A stretch of DNA of 64,000 bases from Auanema rhodensis (GCA_964057225.1 OZ059896.1:248001-312000); one strand, 5' to 3'. Shown: positions 1-10,735, counted from the stretch's first letter. The notes: generated from the letters alone by a model not told the origin. Numbers and translations: made by a program.

Positions 1-1047
1 CATAAATTAAAGTTCACGTAAATTTCAAAGTCATGGTTACCATGAAGCAATATCAATAAAAATTTGTTTTTAGACTAGTATGGACATGGGGAATCTAATT
101 TTAAAAACCGCATCTCTTTATCTTTCACGTGAAGCGAGTTACATACCAAGTGCACATCACGTGTACATTTAATTTGCATAAATTAAAGTTCACGTAAATT
201 TCAAAGTCATGGTTACCATGAAGCAATATCAATAAAAATTTGTTTTTAGACTAATATGGACATGGGGAATCTAATTTTGAAAACCACATCTCTTTATCTT
301 TCACGTGAAGCGAGTTACATACCAAGTGCACATCACGTGTACATTTAATTAGCATAAATTAAAGTTCACGTAAATTTCAAAGTCATGGTTACCATGAAAC
401 AATATCAATAAAAATTTGTTTTTAGACTAATATGGACATGGGGAATCTAATTTTGAAAACCGCATCTCTTTATCTTTCACGTGAAGCGAGTTACATACCA
501 AGTGCACATCACGTGTACATTTAATTAGCATAAATTAAAGTTCACGTAAATTTCAAAGTCATGGTTACCATGAACCAATATCAATAAAAATTTGTTTTCA
601 GACTAATATGGACATGGGGAATCTAATTTTGAAAACCGCATCTCTTTATCTTTCACGTGAAGCGAGTTACATACCAAGTGCACATCACGTGTACATTTAA
701 TTAGCATAAATTAAAGTTCACGTAAATTTCAAAGTCATGGTCACCATGCACCAATATCAATAAAAATTTGTTTTTAGACTAATATGGACATGGGGAATCT
801 AATTTTGAAAACCGCATCTCTTTATCTTTCACGTGAAGCGAGTTACATACCAAGTGCACATCACGTGTACATTTAATTAGCATAAATTAAAGTTCACGTA
901 AATTTCAAAGTCATGGTTACCATGAAGCAATATCAATAAAAATTTGTTTTTAGACTAATATGGACATGGGGAATCTAATTTTGAAAACCACATCTCTTTA
1001 TCTTTCACGTGAAGCGAGTTACATACCAAGTGCACATCACGTGTACA

Positions 1048-1067
1048 TTTAATTAGCATAAATTAAA
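1048..1067. repeat. 7-bp inverted repeat across the monomer junction (representative copy)
   Basis: TTTAATT, six bases AGCATA, then AATTAAA: a perfect 7/7 inverted repeat that spans the end of one monomer and the start of the next. It recurs at every junction. Variants that touch an arm include T to A giving gtacaAtt (junctions near 3158, 3511, 6151, 7030, 7382) and T to C giving attCaatt (for example near 9849, 17065, 21993, 38889, 55609, 56137). Others hit only the loop (catGaatt, gtaTaaatt start). It could extrude as a small AT-rich hairpin; this is inference from sequence only. Confidence 0.85.
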
Positions 1068-1087
1068 GTTCACGTAAATTTCAAAGT

Positions 1088-1100
1088 CATGGTTACCATG
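1088..1100. repeat. CATGGTTACCATG dyad with one-base centre (representative copy)
   Basis: Six-base arms CATGGT and ACCATG are perfect reverse complements around a single T. The central base changes to C in several monomers of the first 8 kb (ggtCacc), which keeps the dyad. Variants at positions 32 (gtTatgg), 36 (gAttacc) and 37 (ggCtacc) each break one arm pair. The most polymorphic site of the whole satellite, position 45, lies immediately after the dyad. No known binding protein is recognised. Confidence 0.85.
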
Positions 1101-1113
1101 AACCAATATCAAT

Positions 1114-1127
1114 AAAAATTTGTTTTT
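1114..1127. repeat. A5-TTTG-T5 dyad (representative copy)
   Basis: AAAAA, four bases TTTG, then TTTTT form a 5/5 inverted repeat and also an A-tract followed by a T-tract, which would bend DNA. Several recurrent variants fall here: position 58 A to G or T (caatGaaa, caatTaaa), 63 T to G (aaaaaGttg), 68 T to A (gtAttt) and 71 T to C (gttttC). Each is shared by several monomers, so they serve as labels for tracing segmental duplications. Confidence 0.75.
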
Positions 1128-1179
1128 AGACTAATATGGACATGGGGAATCTAATTTTGAAAACCGCATCTCTTTATCT

Positions 1180-1189
1180 TTCACGTGAA
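1180..1189. repeat. Perfect 10-bp palindrome TTCACGTGAA (representative copy)
   Basis: TTCACGTGAA equals its own reverse complement and has the CACGTG E-box/G-box core. It recurs once per monomer at positions 124-133. Few copies are altered: cttCcacg near 16843, 21772, 38668 and 54860, ctctCacg near 48347 and tcGcg near 54510. CACGTG is the classic site for bHLH and some bZIP factors, but at satellite copy number any binding is an inference. Confidence 0.8.
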
Positions 1190-1205
1190 GCGAGTTACAT
1201 ACCAA

Positions 1206-1222
1206 GTGCACATCACGTGTAC
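1206..1222. repeat. Imperfect 17-bp palindrome containing GTGCAC and CACGTG (representative copy)
   Basis: GTGCACATCACGTGTAC folds on itself with five of six outer pairs matching and a G-T mismatch at the third. It occupies monomer positions 150-166, about 16 bases after the TTCACGTGAA palindrome. Six E-type monomers carry C to T at position 160 (atcaTgtg), and one monomer near 62113 carries cacgAg. Confidence 0.7.
1212..1219 (+). other. ATCACGTG, a match to the yeast CDEI consensus (representative copy)
   Basis: ATCACGTG fits RTCACRTG, the CDEI element bound by the bHLH protein Cbf1 at budding-yeast point centromeres. It recurs at monomer positions 156-163 in nearly every copy and is lost in the six E-type monomers and near 62113. 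A single 8-base match with two degenerate positions is expected by chance in a few percent of random 176-bp units. Nothing resembling CDEIII accompanies it. The match is real; a shared function is speculative. Confidence 0.3.
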
Positions 1223-1584
1223 ATTTAATTAGCATAAATTAAAGTTCACGTAAATTTCAAAGTCATGATTACCATGAACTAATATCAATAAAAATTTGTT
1301 TTTAGACTAATATGGACATGGGGAATCTAATTTTGAAAACCGCATCTCTTTATCTTTCACGTGAAGCGAGTTACATACCAAGTGCACATCACGTGTACAT
1401 TTAATTAGCATAAATTAAAGTTCACGTAAATTTCAAAGTCATGGTTACCATGAACCAATATCAATAAAAATTTGTTTTTAGACTAATATGGACATGGGGA
1501 ATCTAATTTTGAAAACCGCATCTCTTTATCTTTCACGTGAAGCGAGTTACATACCAAGTGCACATCACGTGTACATTTAATTAG

Positions 1585-1759
1585 CATAAATTAAAGTTCA
1601 CGTAAATTTCAAAGTCATGGTTACCATGCACCAATATCAATAAAAATTTGTTTTTGACTAATATGGACATGGGGAATCTAATTTTGAAAACCGCATCTCT
1701 TTATCTTTCACGTGAAGCGAGTTACATACCAAGTGCACATCACGTGTACATTTAATTAG
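1585..1759 (+). repeat. Monomer 10, 175 bp with a one-base deletion
   Basis: A C-type monomer in which the usual gtttttagacta reads gtttttgacta: the A after the T run is missing between 1655 and 1656. This is the only single-base length change I found. All later monomer starts are shifted by one until the duplication near 63312. A homopolymer-adjacent single-base loss could also be a sequencing error. Confidence 0.9.
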
Positions 1760-2463
1760 CATAAATTAAAGTTCACGTAAATTTCAAAGTCATGGTTACC
1801 ATGAACCAATATCAATAAAAATTTGTTTTTAGACTAATATGGACATGGGGAATCTAATTTTGAAAACCGCATCTCTTTATCTTTCACGTGAAGCGAGTTA
1901 CATACCAAGTGCACATCACGTGTACATTTAATTAGCATAAATTAAAGTTCACGTAAATTTCAAAGTCATGGTTACCATGCACCAATATCAATAAAAATTT
2001 GTTTTTAGACTAATATGGACATGGCGAATCTAATTTTGAAAACCGCATCTCTTTATCTTTCACGTGAAGCGAGTTACATACCAAGTGCACATCACGTGTA
2101 CATTTAATTAGCATAAATTAAAGTTCACGTAAATTTCAAAGTCATGGTTACCATGCACCAATATCAATAAAAATTTGTTTTTAGACTAATATGGACATGG
2201 GGAATCTAATTTTGAAAACCGCATCTCTTTATCTTTCACGTGAAGCGAGTTACATACCAAGTGCACATCACGTGTACATTTAATTAGCATAAATTAAAGT
2301 TCACGTAAATTTCAAAGTCATGGTTACCATGCACCAATATCAATAAAAATTTGTTTTTAGACTAATATGGACATGGGGAATCTAATTTTGAAAACCGCAT
2401 CTCTTTATCTTTCACGTGAATCGAGTTACATACCAAGTGCACATCACGTGTACATTTAATTAG

Positions 2464-5400
2464 CATAAATTAAAGTTCACGTAAATTTCAAAGTCATGGT
2501 TACCATGAAGCAATATCAATAAAAATTTGTTTTTAGACTAGTATGGACATGGGGAATCTAATTTTAAAAACCGCATCTCTTTATCTTTCACGTGAAGCGA
2601 GTTACATACCAAGTGCACATCACGTGTACATTTAATTAGCATAAATTAAAGTTCACGTAAATTTCAAAGTCATGGTTACCATGAACCAATATCAATAAAA
2701 ATTTGTTTTTAGACTAATATGGACATGGGGAATCTAATTTTGAAAACCGCATTTCTTTATCTTTCACGTGAAGCGAGTTACATACCAAGTGCACATCACG
2801 TGTACATTTAATTAGCATAAATTAAAGTTCACGTAAATTTCAAAGTCATGGTTACCATGAACCAATATCAATAAAAATTTGTTTTTAGACTAATATGGAC
2901 ATGGGGAATCTAATTTTGAAAACCGCATCTCTTTATCTTTCACGTGAAGCGAGTTACATACCAAGTGCACATCACGTGTACATTTAATTAGCATAAATTA
3001 AAGTTCACGTAAATTTCAAAGTCATGGTCACCATGCACCAATATCAATAAAAATTTGTTTTTAGACTAATATGGACATGGGGAATCTAATTTTGAAAACC
3101 GCATCTCTTTATCTTTCACGTGAAGCGAGTTACATACCAAGTGCACATCACGTGTACAATTAATTAGCATAAATTAAAGTTCACGTAAATTTCAAAGTCA
3201 TGGTTACCATGAAGCAATATCAATAAAAATTTGTTTTTAGACTAATATGGACATGGGGAATCTAATTTTGAAAACTGCATCTCTTTTTCTTTCACGTGAA
3301 GCGAGTTACATACCAAGTGCACATCACGTGTACATTTAATTAGCATAAATTAAAGTTCACGTAAATTTCAAAGTCATGGTTACCATGAACCAATATCAAT
3401 AAAAATTTGTTTTCAGACTAATATGGACATGGGGAATCTAATTTTGAAAACCGCATCTCTTTATCTTTCACGTGAAGCGAGTTACATACCAAGTGCACAT
3501 CACGTGTACAATTAATTAGCATAAATTAAAGTTCACGTAAATTTCAAAGTCATGGTTACCATGAACCAATATCAATAAAAATTTGTTTTTAGACTAATAT
3601 GGACATGGGGAATCTAATTTTGAAAACCGCATCTCTTTTTCTTTCACGTGAAGCGAGTTACATACCAAGTGCACATCACGTGTACATTTAATTAGCATAA
3701 ATTAAAGTTCACGTAAATTTCAAAGTCATGGTTACCATGAACCAATATCAATAAAAATTTGTTTTCAGACTAATATGGACATGGGGAATCTAATTTTGAA
3801 AACCGCATCTCTTTATCTTTCACGTGAAGCGAGTTACATACCAAGTGCACATCACGTGTACATTTAATTAGCATAAATTAAAGTTGACGTAAATTTCAAA
3901 GTCATGGTCACCATGCACCAATATCAATAAAAATTTGTTTTTAGACTAATATGGACATGGGGAATCTAATTTTGAAAACCGCATCTCTTTATCTTTCACG
4001 TGAAGCGAGTTACATACCAAGTGCACATCACGTGTACATTTAATTAGCATAAATTAAAGTTCACGTAAATTTCAAAGTCATGGTTACCATGAACCAATAT
4101 CAATAAAAATTTGTTTTTAGACTAATATGGACATGGGGAATCTAATTTTGAAAACCGCATCTCTTTATCTTTCACGTGAAGCGAGTTACATACCAAGTGC
4201 ACATCACGTGTACATTTAATTAGCATAAATTAAAGTTCACGTAAATTTCAAAGTCATGGTTACCATGAAGCAATATCAATAAAAATTTGTTTTTAGACTA
4301 ATATGGACATGGGGAATCTAATTTTGAAAACCGCATCTCTTTATCTTTCACGTGAAGCGAGTTACATACCAAGTGCACATCACGTGTACATTTAATTAGC
4401 ATAAATTAAAGTTCACGTAAATTTCAAAGTCATGGTTACCATGAACCAATATCAATAAAAATTTGTTTTTAGACTAATATGGACATGGGGAATCTAATTT
4501 TGAAAACCGCATTTCTTTATCTTTCACGTGAAGCGAGTTACATACCAAGTGCACATCACGTGTACATTTAATTAGCATAAATTAAAGTTCACGTAAATTT
4601 CAAAGTCATGGTTACCATGCACCAATATCAATAAAAATTTGTTTTTAGACTAATATGGACATGGGGAATCTATTTTTGAAAACCGCATCTCTTTTTCTTT
4701 CACGTGAAGCGAGTTACATACCAAGTGCACATCACGTGTACATTTAATTAGCATAAATTAAAGTTCACGTAAATTTCAAAGTCATGGTTACCATGCACCA
4801 ATATCAATAAAAATTTGTTTTTAGACTAATATGGACATGGGGAATCTAATTTTGAAAACCGCATCTCTTTATCTTTCACGTGAATCGAGTTACATACCAA
4901 GTGCACATCACGTGTACATTTAATTAGCATAAATTAAAGTTCACGTAAATTTCAAAGTCATGGTTACCATGAAGCAATATCAATAAAAATTTGTTTTTAG
5001 ACTAGTATGGACATGGGGAATCTAATTTTAAAAACCGCATCTCCTTATCTTTCACGTGAAGCGAGTTACATACCAAGTGCACATCACGTGTACATTTAAT
5101 TAGCATAAATTAAAGTTCACGTAAATTTCAAAGTCATGGTTACCATGCACCAATATCAATAAAAATTTGTTTTTAGACTAATATGGACATGGGGAATCTA
5201 ATTTTGAAAACCGCATCTCTTTTTCTTTCACGTGAAGCGAGTTACATACCAAGTGCACATCACGTGTACATTTAATTAGCATAAATTAAAGTTCACGTAA
5301 ATTTCAAAGTCATGGTTACCATGAACCAATATCAATAAAAATTTGTTTTCAGACTAATATGGACATGGGGAATCTAATTTTGAAAACCGCATCTCTTTTT

Positions 5401-5807
5401 CTTTCACGTGAAGCGAGTTACATACCAAGTGCACATCACGTGTACATTTAATTAGCATAAATTAAAGTTCACGTAAATTTCAAAGTCATGGTTACCATGA
5501 ACCAATATCAATAAAATTTTGTTTTTAGACTAATATGGACATGGGGAATCTAATTTTGAAAACCGCATTTCTTTATATTTCACGTGAAGCGAGTTACATA
5601 CCAAGTGCACATCACGTGTACATTTAATTAGCATAAATTAAAGTTCACGTAAATTTCAAAGTCATGGTTACCATGAACCAATATCAATAAAAATTTGTTT
5701 TTAGACTAATATGGACATGGGGAATCTAATTTTGAAAACCGCATTTCTTTATCTTTCACGTGAAGCGAGTTACATACCAAGTGCACATCACGTGTACATT
5801 TAATTAG
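2464..5807 (+). repeat. 22-monomer-offset duplication, copy 1 (19 monomers)
   Basis: The order of labelled monomers here is repeated 3872 bp (22 x 176) downstream at 6336-9679. Shared diagnostic variants in the same order: actaGt with ttttAaaaacc (2464), gcatTtc (2640), ggtCacc with gtacaAtt (2992), gttttC with gtacaAtt (3344), ctctttTtc (3520), gttttC (3696), gttGacg with ggtCacc (3872), gcatTtc (4400), ctaTttttg (4576), gaaTcg (4752), ctcCtta (4928), ataaaaTttt (5456). By eye I noticed only two differing bases over 3.3 kb: aaaacTgcat near 3275 in this copy, and the last monomer's ttatct/ttatat. Confidence 0.93.
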
Positions 5808-6335
5808 CATAAATTAAAGTTCACGTAAATTTCAAAGTCATGGTTACCATGAACCAATATCAATAAAAATTTGTTTTTAGACTAATATGGACATGGGGAA
5901 TCTAATTTTGAAAACCGCATCTCTTTATCTTTCACGTGAAGCGAGTTACATACCAAGTGCACATCACGTGTACATTTAATTAGCATAAATTAAAGTTCAC
6001 GTAAATTTCAAAGTCATGGTCACCATGCACCAATATCAATAAAAATTTGTTTTTAGACTAATATGGACATGGGGAATCTAATTTTGAAAACCGCATCTCT
6101 TTATCTTTCACGTGAAGCGAGTTACATACCAAGTGCACATCACGTGTACAATTAATTAGCATAAATTAAAGTTCACGTAAATTTCAAAGTCATGGTTACC
6201 ATGAAGCAATATCAATAAAAATTTGTTTTTAGACTAATATGGACATGGGGAATCTAATTTTGAAAACCGCATCTCTTTATCTTTCACGTGAAGCGAGTTA
6301 CATACCAAGTGCACATCACGTGTACATTTAATTAG
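5632..6335 (+). repeat. Four-monomer echo of 2640-3343 between the two large copies
   Basis: Monomers 33-36 follow the order gcatTtc B, plain B, ggtCacc C with gtacaAtt, then A. That is the same order as monomers 16-19 (2640-3343) and 38-41 (6512-7215). The large duplication unit therefore ends in a partial repeat of its own beginning, as expected if the crossover happened out of register by a few monomers. The fourth monomer lacks the ctctttTtc change seen in its counterparts. Confidence 0.75.
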
Positions 6336-9300
6336 CATAAATTAAAGTTCACGTAAATTTCAAAGTCATGGTTACCATGAAGCAATATCAATAAAAATTT
6401 GTTTTTAGACTAGTATGGACATGGGGAATCTAATTTTAAAAACCGCATCTCTTTATCTTTCACGTGAAGCGAGTTACATACCAAGTGCACATCACGTGTA
6501 CATTTAATTAGCATAAATTAAAGTTCACGTAAATTTCAAAGTCATGGTTACCATGAACCAATATCAATAAAAATTTGTTTTTAGACTAATATGGACATGG
6601 GGAATCTAATTTTGAAAACCGCATTTCTTTATCTTTCACGTGAAGCGAGTTACATACCAAGTGCACATCACGTGTACATTTAATTAGCATAAATTAAAGT
6701 TCACGTAAATTTCAAAGTCATGGTTACCATGAACCAATATCAATAAAAATTTGTTTTTAGACTAATATGGACATGGGGAATCTAATTTTGAAAACCGCAT
6801 CTCTTTATCTTTCACGTGAAGCGAGTTACATACCAAGTGCACATCACGTGTACATTTAATTAGCATAAATTAAAGTTCACGTAAATTTCAAAGTCATGGT
6901 CACCATGCACCAATATCAATAAAAATTTGTTTTTAGACTAATATGGACATGGGGAATCTAATTTTGAAAACCGCATCTCTTTATCTTTCACGTGAAGCGA
7001 GTTACATACCAAGTGCACATCACGTGTACAATTAATTAGCATAAATTAAAGTTCACGTAAATTTCAAAGTCATGGTTACCATGAAGCAATATCAATAAAA
7101 ATTTGTTTTTAGACTAATATGGACATGGGGAATCTAATTTTGAAAACCGCATCTCTTTTTCTTTCACGTGAAGCGAGTTACATACCAAGTGCACATCACG
7201 TGTACATTTAATTAGCATAAATTAAAGTTCACGTAAATTTCAAAGTCATGGTTACCATGAACCAATATCAATAAAAATTTGTTTTCAGACTAATATGGAC
7301 ATGGGGAATCTAATTTTGAAAACCGCATCTCTTTATCTTTCACGTGAAGCGAGTTACATACCAAGTGCACATCACGTGTACAATTAATTAGCATAAATTA
7401 AAGTTCACGTAAATTTCAAAGTCATGGTTACCATGAACCAATATCAATAAAAATTTGTTTTTAGACTAATATGGACATGGGGAATCTAATTTTGAAAACC
7501 GCATCTCTTTTTCTTTCACGTGAAGCGAGTTACATACCAAGTGCACATCACGTGTACATTTAATTAGCATAAATTAAAGTTCACGTAAATTTCAAAGTCA
7601 TGGTTACCATGAACCAATATCAATAAAAATTTGTTTTCAGACTAATATGGACATGGGGAATCTAATTTTGAAAACCGCATCTCTTTATCTTTCACGTGAA
7701 GCGAGTTACATACCAAGTGCACATCACGTGTACATTTAATTAGCATAAATTAAAGTTGACGTAAATTTCAAAGTCATGGTCACCATGCACCAATATCAAT
7801 AAAAATTTGTTTTTAGACTAATATGGACATGGGGAATCTAATTTTGAAAACCGCATCTCTTTATCTTTCACGTGAAGCGAGTTACATACCAAGTGCACAT
7901 CACGTGTACATTTAATTAGCATAAATTAAAGTTCACGTAAATTTCAAAGTCATGGTTACCATGAACCAATATCAATAAAAATTTGTTTTTAGACTAATAT
8001 GGACATGGGGAATCTAATTTTGAAAACCGCATCTCTTTATCTTTCACGTGAAGCGAGTTACATACCAAGTGCACATCACGTGTACATTTAATTAGCATAA
8101 ATTAAAGTTCACGTAAATTTCAAAGTCATGGTTACCATGAAGCAATATCAATAAAAATTTGTTTTTAGACTAATATGGACATGGGGAATCTAATTTTGAA
8201 AACCGCATCTCTTTATCTTTCACGTGAAGCGAGTTACATACCAAGTGCACATCACGTGTACATTTAATTAGCATAAATTAAAGTTCACGTAAATTTCAAA
8301 GTCATGGTTACCATGAACCAATATCAATAAAAATTTGTTTTTAGACTAATATGGACATGGGGAATCTAATTTTGAAAACCGCATTTCTTTATCTTTCACG
8401 TGAAGCGAGTTACATACCAAGTGCACATCACGTGTACATTTAATTAGCATAAATTAAAGTTCACGTAAATTTCAAAGTCATGGTTACCATGCACCAATAT
8501 CAATAAAAATTTGTTTTTAGACTAATATGGACATGGGGAATCTATTTTTGAAAACCGCATCTCTTTTTCTTTCACGTGAAGCGAGTTACATACCAAGTGC
8601 ACATCACGTGTACATTTAATTAGCATAAATTAAAGTTCACGTAAATTTCAAAGTCATGGTTACCATGCACCAATATCAATAAAAATTTGTTTTTAGACTA
8701 ATATGGACATGGGGAATCTAATTTTGAAAACCGCATCTCTTTATCTTTCACGTGAATCGAGTTACATACCAAGTGCACATCACGTGTACATTTAATTAGC
8801 ATAAATTAAAGTTCACGTAAATTTCAAAGTCATGGTTACCATGAAGCAATATCAATAAAAATTTGTTTTTAGACTAGTATGGACATGGGGAATCTAATTT
8901 TAAAAACCGCATCTCCTTATCTTTCACGTGAAGCGAGTTACATACCAAGTGCACATCACGTGTACATTTAATTAGCATAAATTAAAGTTCACGTAAATTT
9001 CAAAGTCATGGTTACCATGCACCAATATCAATAAAAATTTGTTTTTAGACTAATATGGACATGGGGAATCTAATTTTGAAAACCGCATCTCTTTTTCTTT
9101 CACGTGAAGCGAGTTACATACCAAGTGCACATCACGTGTACATTTAATTAGCATAAATTAAAGTTCACGTAAATTTCAAAGTCATGGTTACCATGAACCA
9201 ATATCAATAAAAATTTGTTTTCAGACTAATATGGACATGGGGAATCTAATTTTGAAAACCGCATCTCTTTTTCTTTCACGTGAAGCGAGTTACATACCAA

Positions 9301-9679
9301 GTGCACATCACGTGTACATTTAATTAGCATAAATTAAAGTTCACGTAAATTTCAAAGTCATGGTTACCATGAACCAATATCAATAAAATTTTGTTTTTAG
9401 ACTAATATGGACATGGGGAATCTAATTTTGAAAACCGCATTTCTTTATATTTCACGTGAAGCGAGTTACATACCAAGTGCACATCACGTGTACATTTAAT
9501 TAGCATAAATTAAAGTTCACGTAAATTTCAAAGTCATGGTTACCATGAACCAATATCAATAAAAATTTGTTTTTAGACTAATATGGACATGGGGAATCTA
9601 ATTTTGAAAACCGCATTTCTTTATATTTCACGTGAAGCGAGTTACATACCAAGTGCACATCACGTGTACATTTAATTAG
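6336..9679 (+). repeat. 22-monomer-offset duplication, copy 2 (19 monomers)
   Basis: Second copy of 2464-5807. Rare variants land exactly 3872 bp from their partners: gttGacg at 3883 and 7755, ctcCtta at 5041 and 8913. The near identity implies a recent duplication, or an assembly repeat if not backed by spanning reads. The following two monomers (9504 and 9680) share gcatTtc with ttatAt, suggesting a further local copy event at the edge. Confidence 0.93.
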
Positions 9680-9855
9680 CATAAATTAAAGTTCACGTAA
9701 ATTTCAAAGTCATGGTTACCATGCACCAATATCAATAAAAATTTGTTTTTAGACTAATATGGACAAGGGGAATCTAATTTTGAAAACCGCATTTCTTTAT
9801 ATTTCACGTGAAGCGAGTTACATACCAAGTGCACATCACGTGTACATTCAATTAG

Positions 9856-10031
9856 CATAAATTAAAGTTCACGTAAATTTCAAAGTCATGGTTACCATGA
9901 GGCAATATCAATAAAAATTCGTTTTTAGACTAATATGGACATGGGGAATCTAATTTTGAAAACCGCATCTCTTTATCTTTCACGTGAAGCGAGTTACATA
10001 CCAAGTGCACATCATGTGTACATTTAATTAG
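9856..10031 (+). repeat. E-type monomer, first of six
   Basis: It carries three linked changes: catgAGGcaa, aaaattCgt and atcaTgtg. The same haplotype recurs at 24464, 25696, 45936, 57200 and 60544. Offsets between successive copies are exactly 83, 7, 115, 64 and 19 monomers, so all six share one register. The C to T at position 160 is a CpG transition and destroys the second CACGTG. E copies are normally followed by A, B, A and a catGaatt C-type monomer, so they mark a movable block. Confidence 0.92.
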
Positions 10032-10559
10032 CATAAATTAAAGTTCACGTAAATTTCAAAGTCATGGTTACCATGAAGCAATATCAATAAAAATTTGTTT
10101 TTAGACTAATATGGACATGGGGAATCTAATTTTGAAAACCGCATCTCTTTATCTTTCACGTGAAGCGAGTTACATACCAAGTGCACATCACGTGTACATT
10201 TAATTAGCATAAATTAAAGTTCACGTAAATTTCAAAGTCATGGTTACCATGAACCAATATCAATAAAAATTTGTTTTTAGACTAATATGGACATGGGGAA
10301 TCTAATTTTGAAAACCGCATCTCTTTATCTTTCACGTGAAGCGAGTTACATACCAAGTGCACATCACGTGTACATTTAATTAGCATAAATTAAAGTTCAC
10401 GTAAATTTCAAAGTCATGGTTACCATGAAGCAATATCAATAAAAATTTGTTTTTAGACTAATATGGACATGGGGAATCTAATTTTGAAAACCGCATCTCT
10501 TTATCTTTCACGTGAAGCGAGTTACATACCAAGTGCACATCACGTGTACATTTAATTAG

Positions 10560-10735
10560 CATGAATTAAAGTTCACGTAAATTTCAAAGTCATGGTTACC
10601 ATGCACCAATATCAATAAAAATTTGTATTTAGACTAATATGGACATGGGGAATCTAATTTTGAAAACCGCATCTCTTTATCTTTCACGTGAAGCGAGTTA
10701 CATACCAAGTGCACATCACGTGTACATTTAATTAG
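10560..10735 (+). repeat. Chimeric monomer at a block junction
   Basis: The left part has catGaatt (position 4), which elsewhere follows the series E, A, B, A (26400, 46640, 61248). The right part has gtAttt (position 68), which those copies lack. From here rightwards the order C-gtAttt, C, C, ggCtacc C with ttatAt, gAttacc C matches 17600 onward. The exchange between two arrangements therefore lies between positions 4 and 68 of this monomer. Mutation of position 68 in place is an alternative, but it would not explain the switch in monomer order. Confidence 0.7.

Larger units (their letters stand above)
1057..1232 (+). repeat. Reference B-type consensus monomer
   Basis: This copy matches the commonest base at every position I compared and serves as the coordinate frame: position 1 is the c of cataaattaaag, position 176 the g of ttaattag. 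Layout: an AT-rich dyad straddling the monomer boundary, a CACGT core at 15-19, the dyad CATGGTTACCATG at 32-44, the type-defining bases at 45-48, an A5/T5 dyad at 58-71, a nearly invariant stretch at about 72-123, the palindrome TTCACGTGAA at 124-133, and an imperfect palindrome with a second CACGTG at 150-166. Recurrent variants cluster at positions 32-71 (32, 36, 37, 38, 45, 47, 48, 58, 63, 68, 71); the rest of the unit is much more uniform. BstEII (GGTNACC), ApaLI (GTGCAC) and two PmlI (CACGTG) sites recur once per monomer each. Confidence 0.95.
1..9855 (+). repeat. Domain I: 56 monomers with a mostly private variant set
   Basis: This domain carries ggtCacc (monomers starting 705, 2992, 3872, 5984, 6864, 7744), gttttC (529, 3344, 3696, 5280, 7216, 7568, 9152), gtacaAtt junctions, gcatTtc and actaGt with ttttAaaaacc (1, 2464, 4928, 6336, 8800). 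I did not see ggtCacc, gttttC, gtacaAtt or actaGt after base 10000; ctctttTtc and ttttAaaaacc recur there only rarely. Monomers here differ from one another more than those further right. The first junction (aattTg, near 175) is also unique. Higher divergence would fit an older part of the array or one nearer its edge. The next domain begins at the E-type monomer at 9856. Confidence 0.85.

Noticed and set aside
1-180. Array edge at base 1 because the window starts exactly on my monomer boundary
   Set aside because: The monomer start is my arbitrary choice, and the first monomer is full and ordinary apart from aattTg, so nothing marks an array end.
1114-1127. Poly-A/TATA-like promoter or polyadenylation signal (aataaa within caataaaaa)
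   Set aside because: AATAAA is expected often in AT-rich DNA and there is no transcript unit around it. It may matter only if the array is transcribed.
1212-1219. Point centromere of budding-yeast type
   Set aside because: Only a CDEI-like octamer is present. There is no CDEIII-like element or 80-bp AT tract, and point centromeres are not tandem arrays.
2464-9679. A regular higher-order repeat of 22 monomers over the whole window
   Set aside because: The 22-monomer offset is seen only within domain I. Other parts show offsets of 5 to 20 monomers, so no single period holds.
9856-10031. CENP-B box in the E-type monomer, whose aaaattCgttttt creates TTCG
   Set aside because: The box NTTCGNNNNANNCGGGN also needs A and CGGG at fixed spacing; this sequence continues TTTTTAGAC. 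No match on the other strand.
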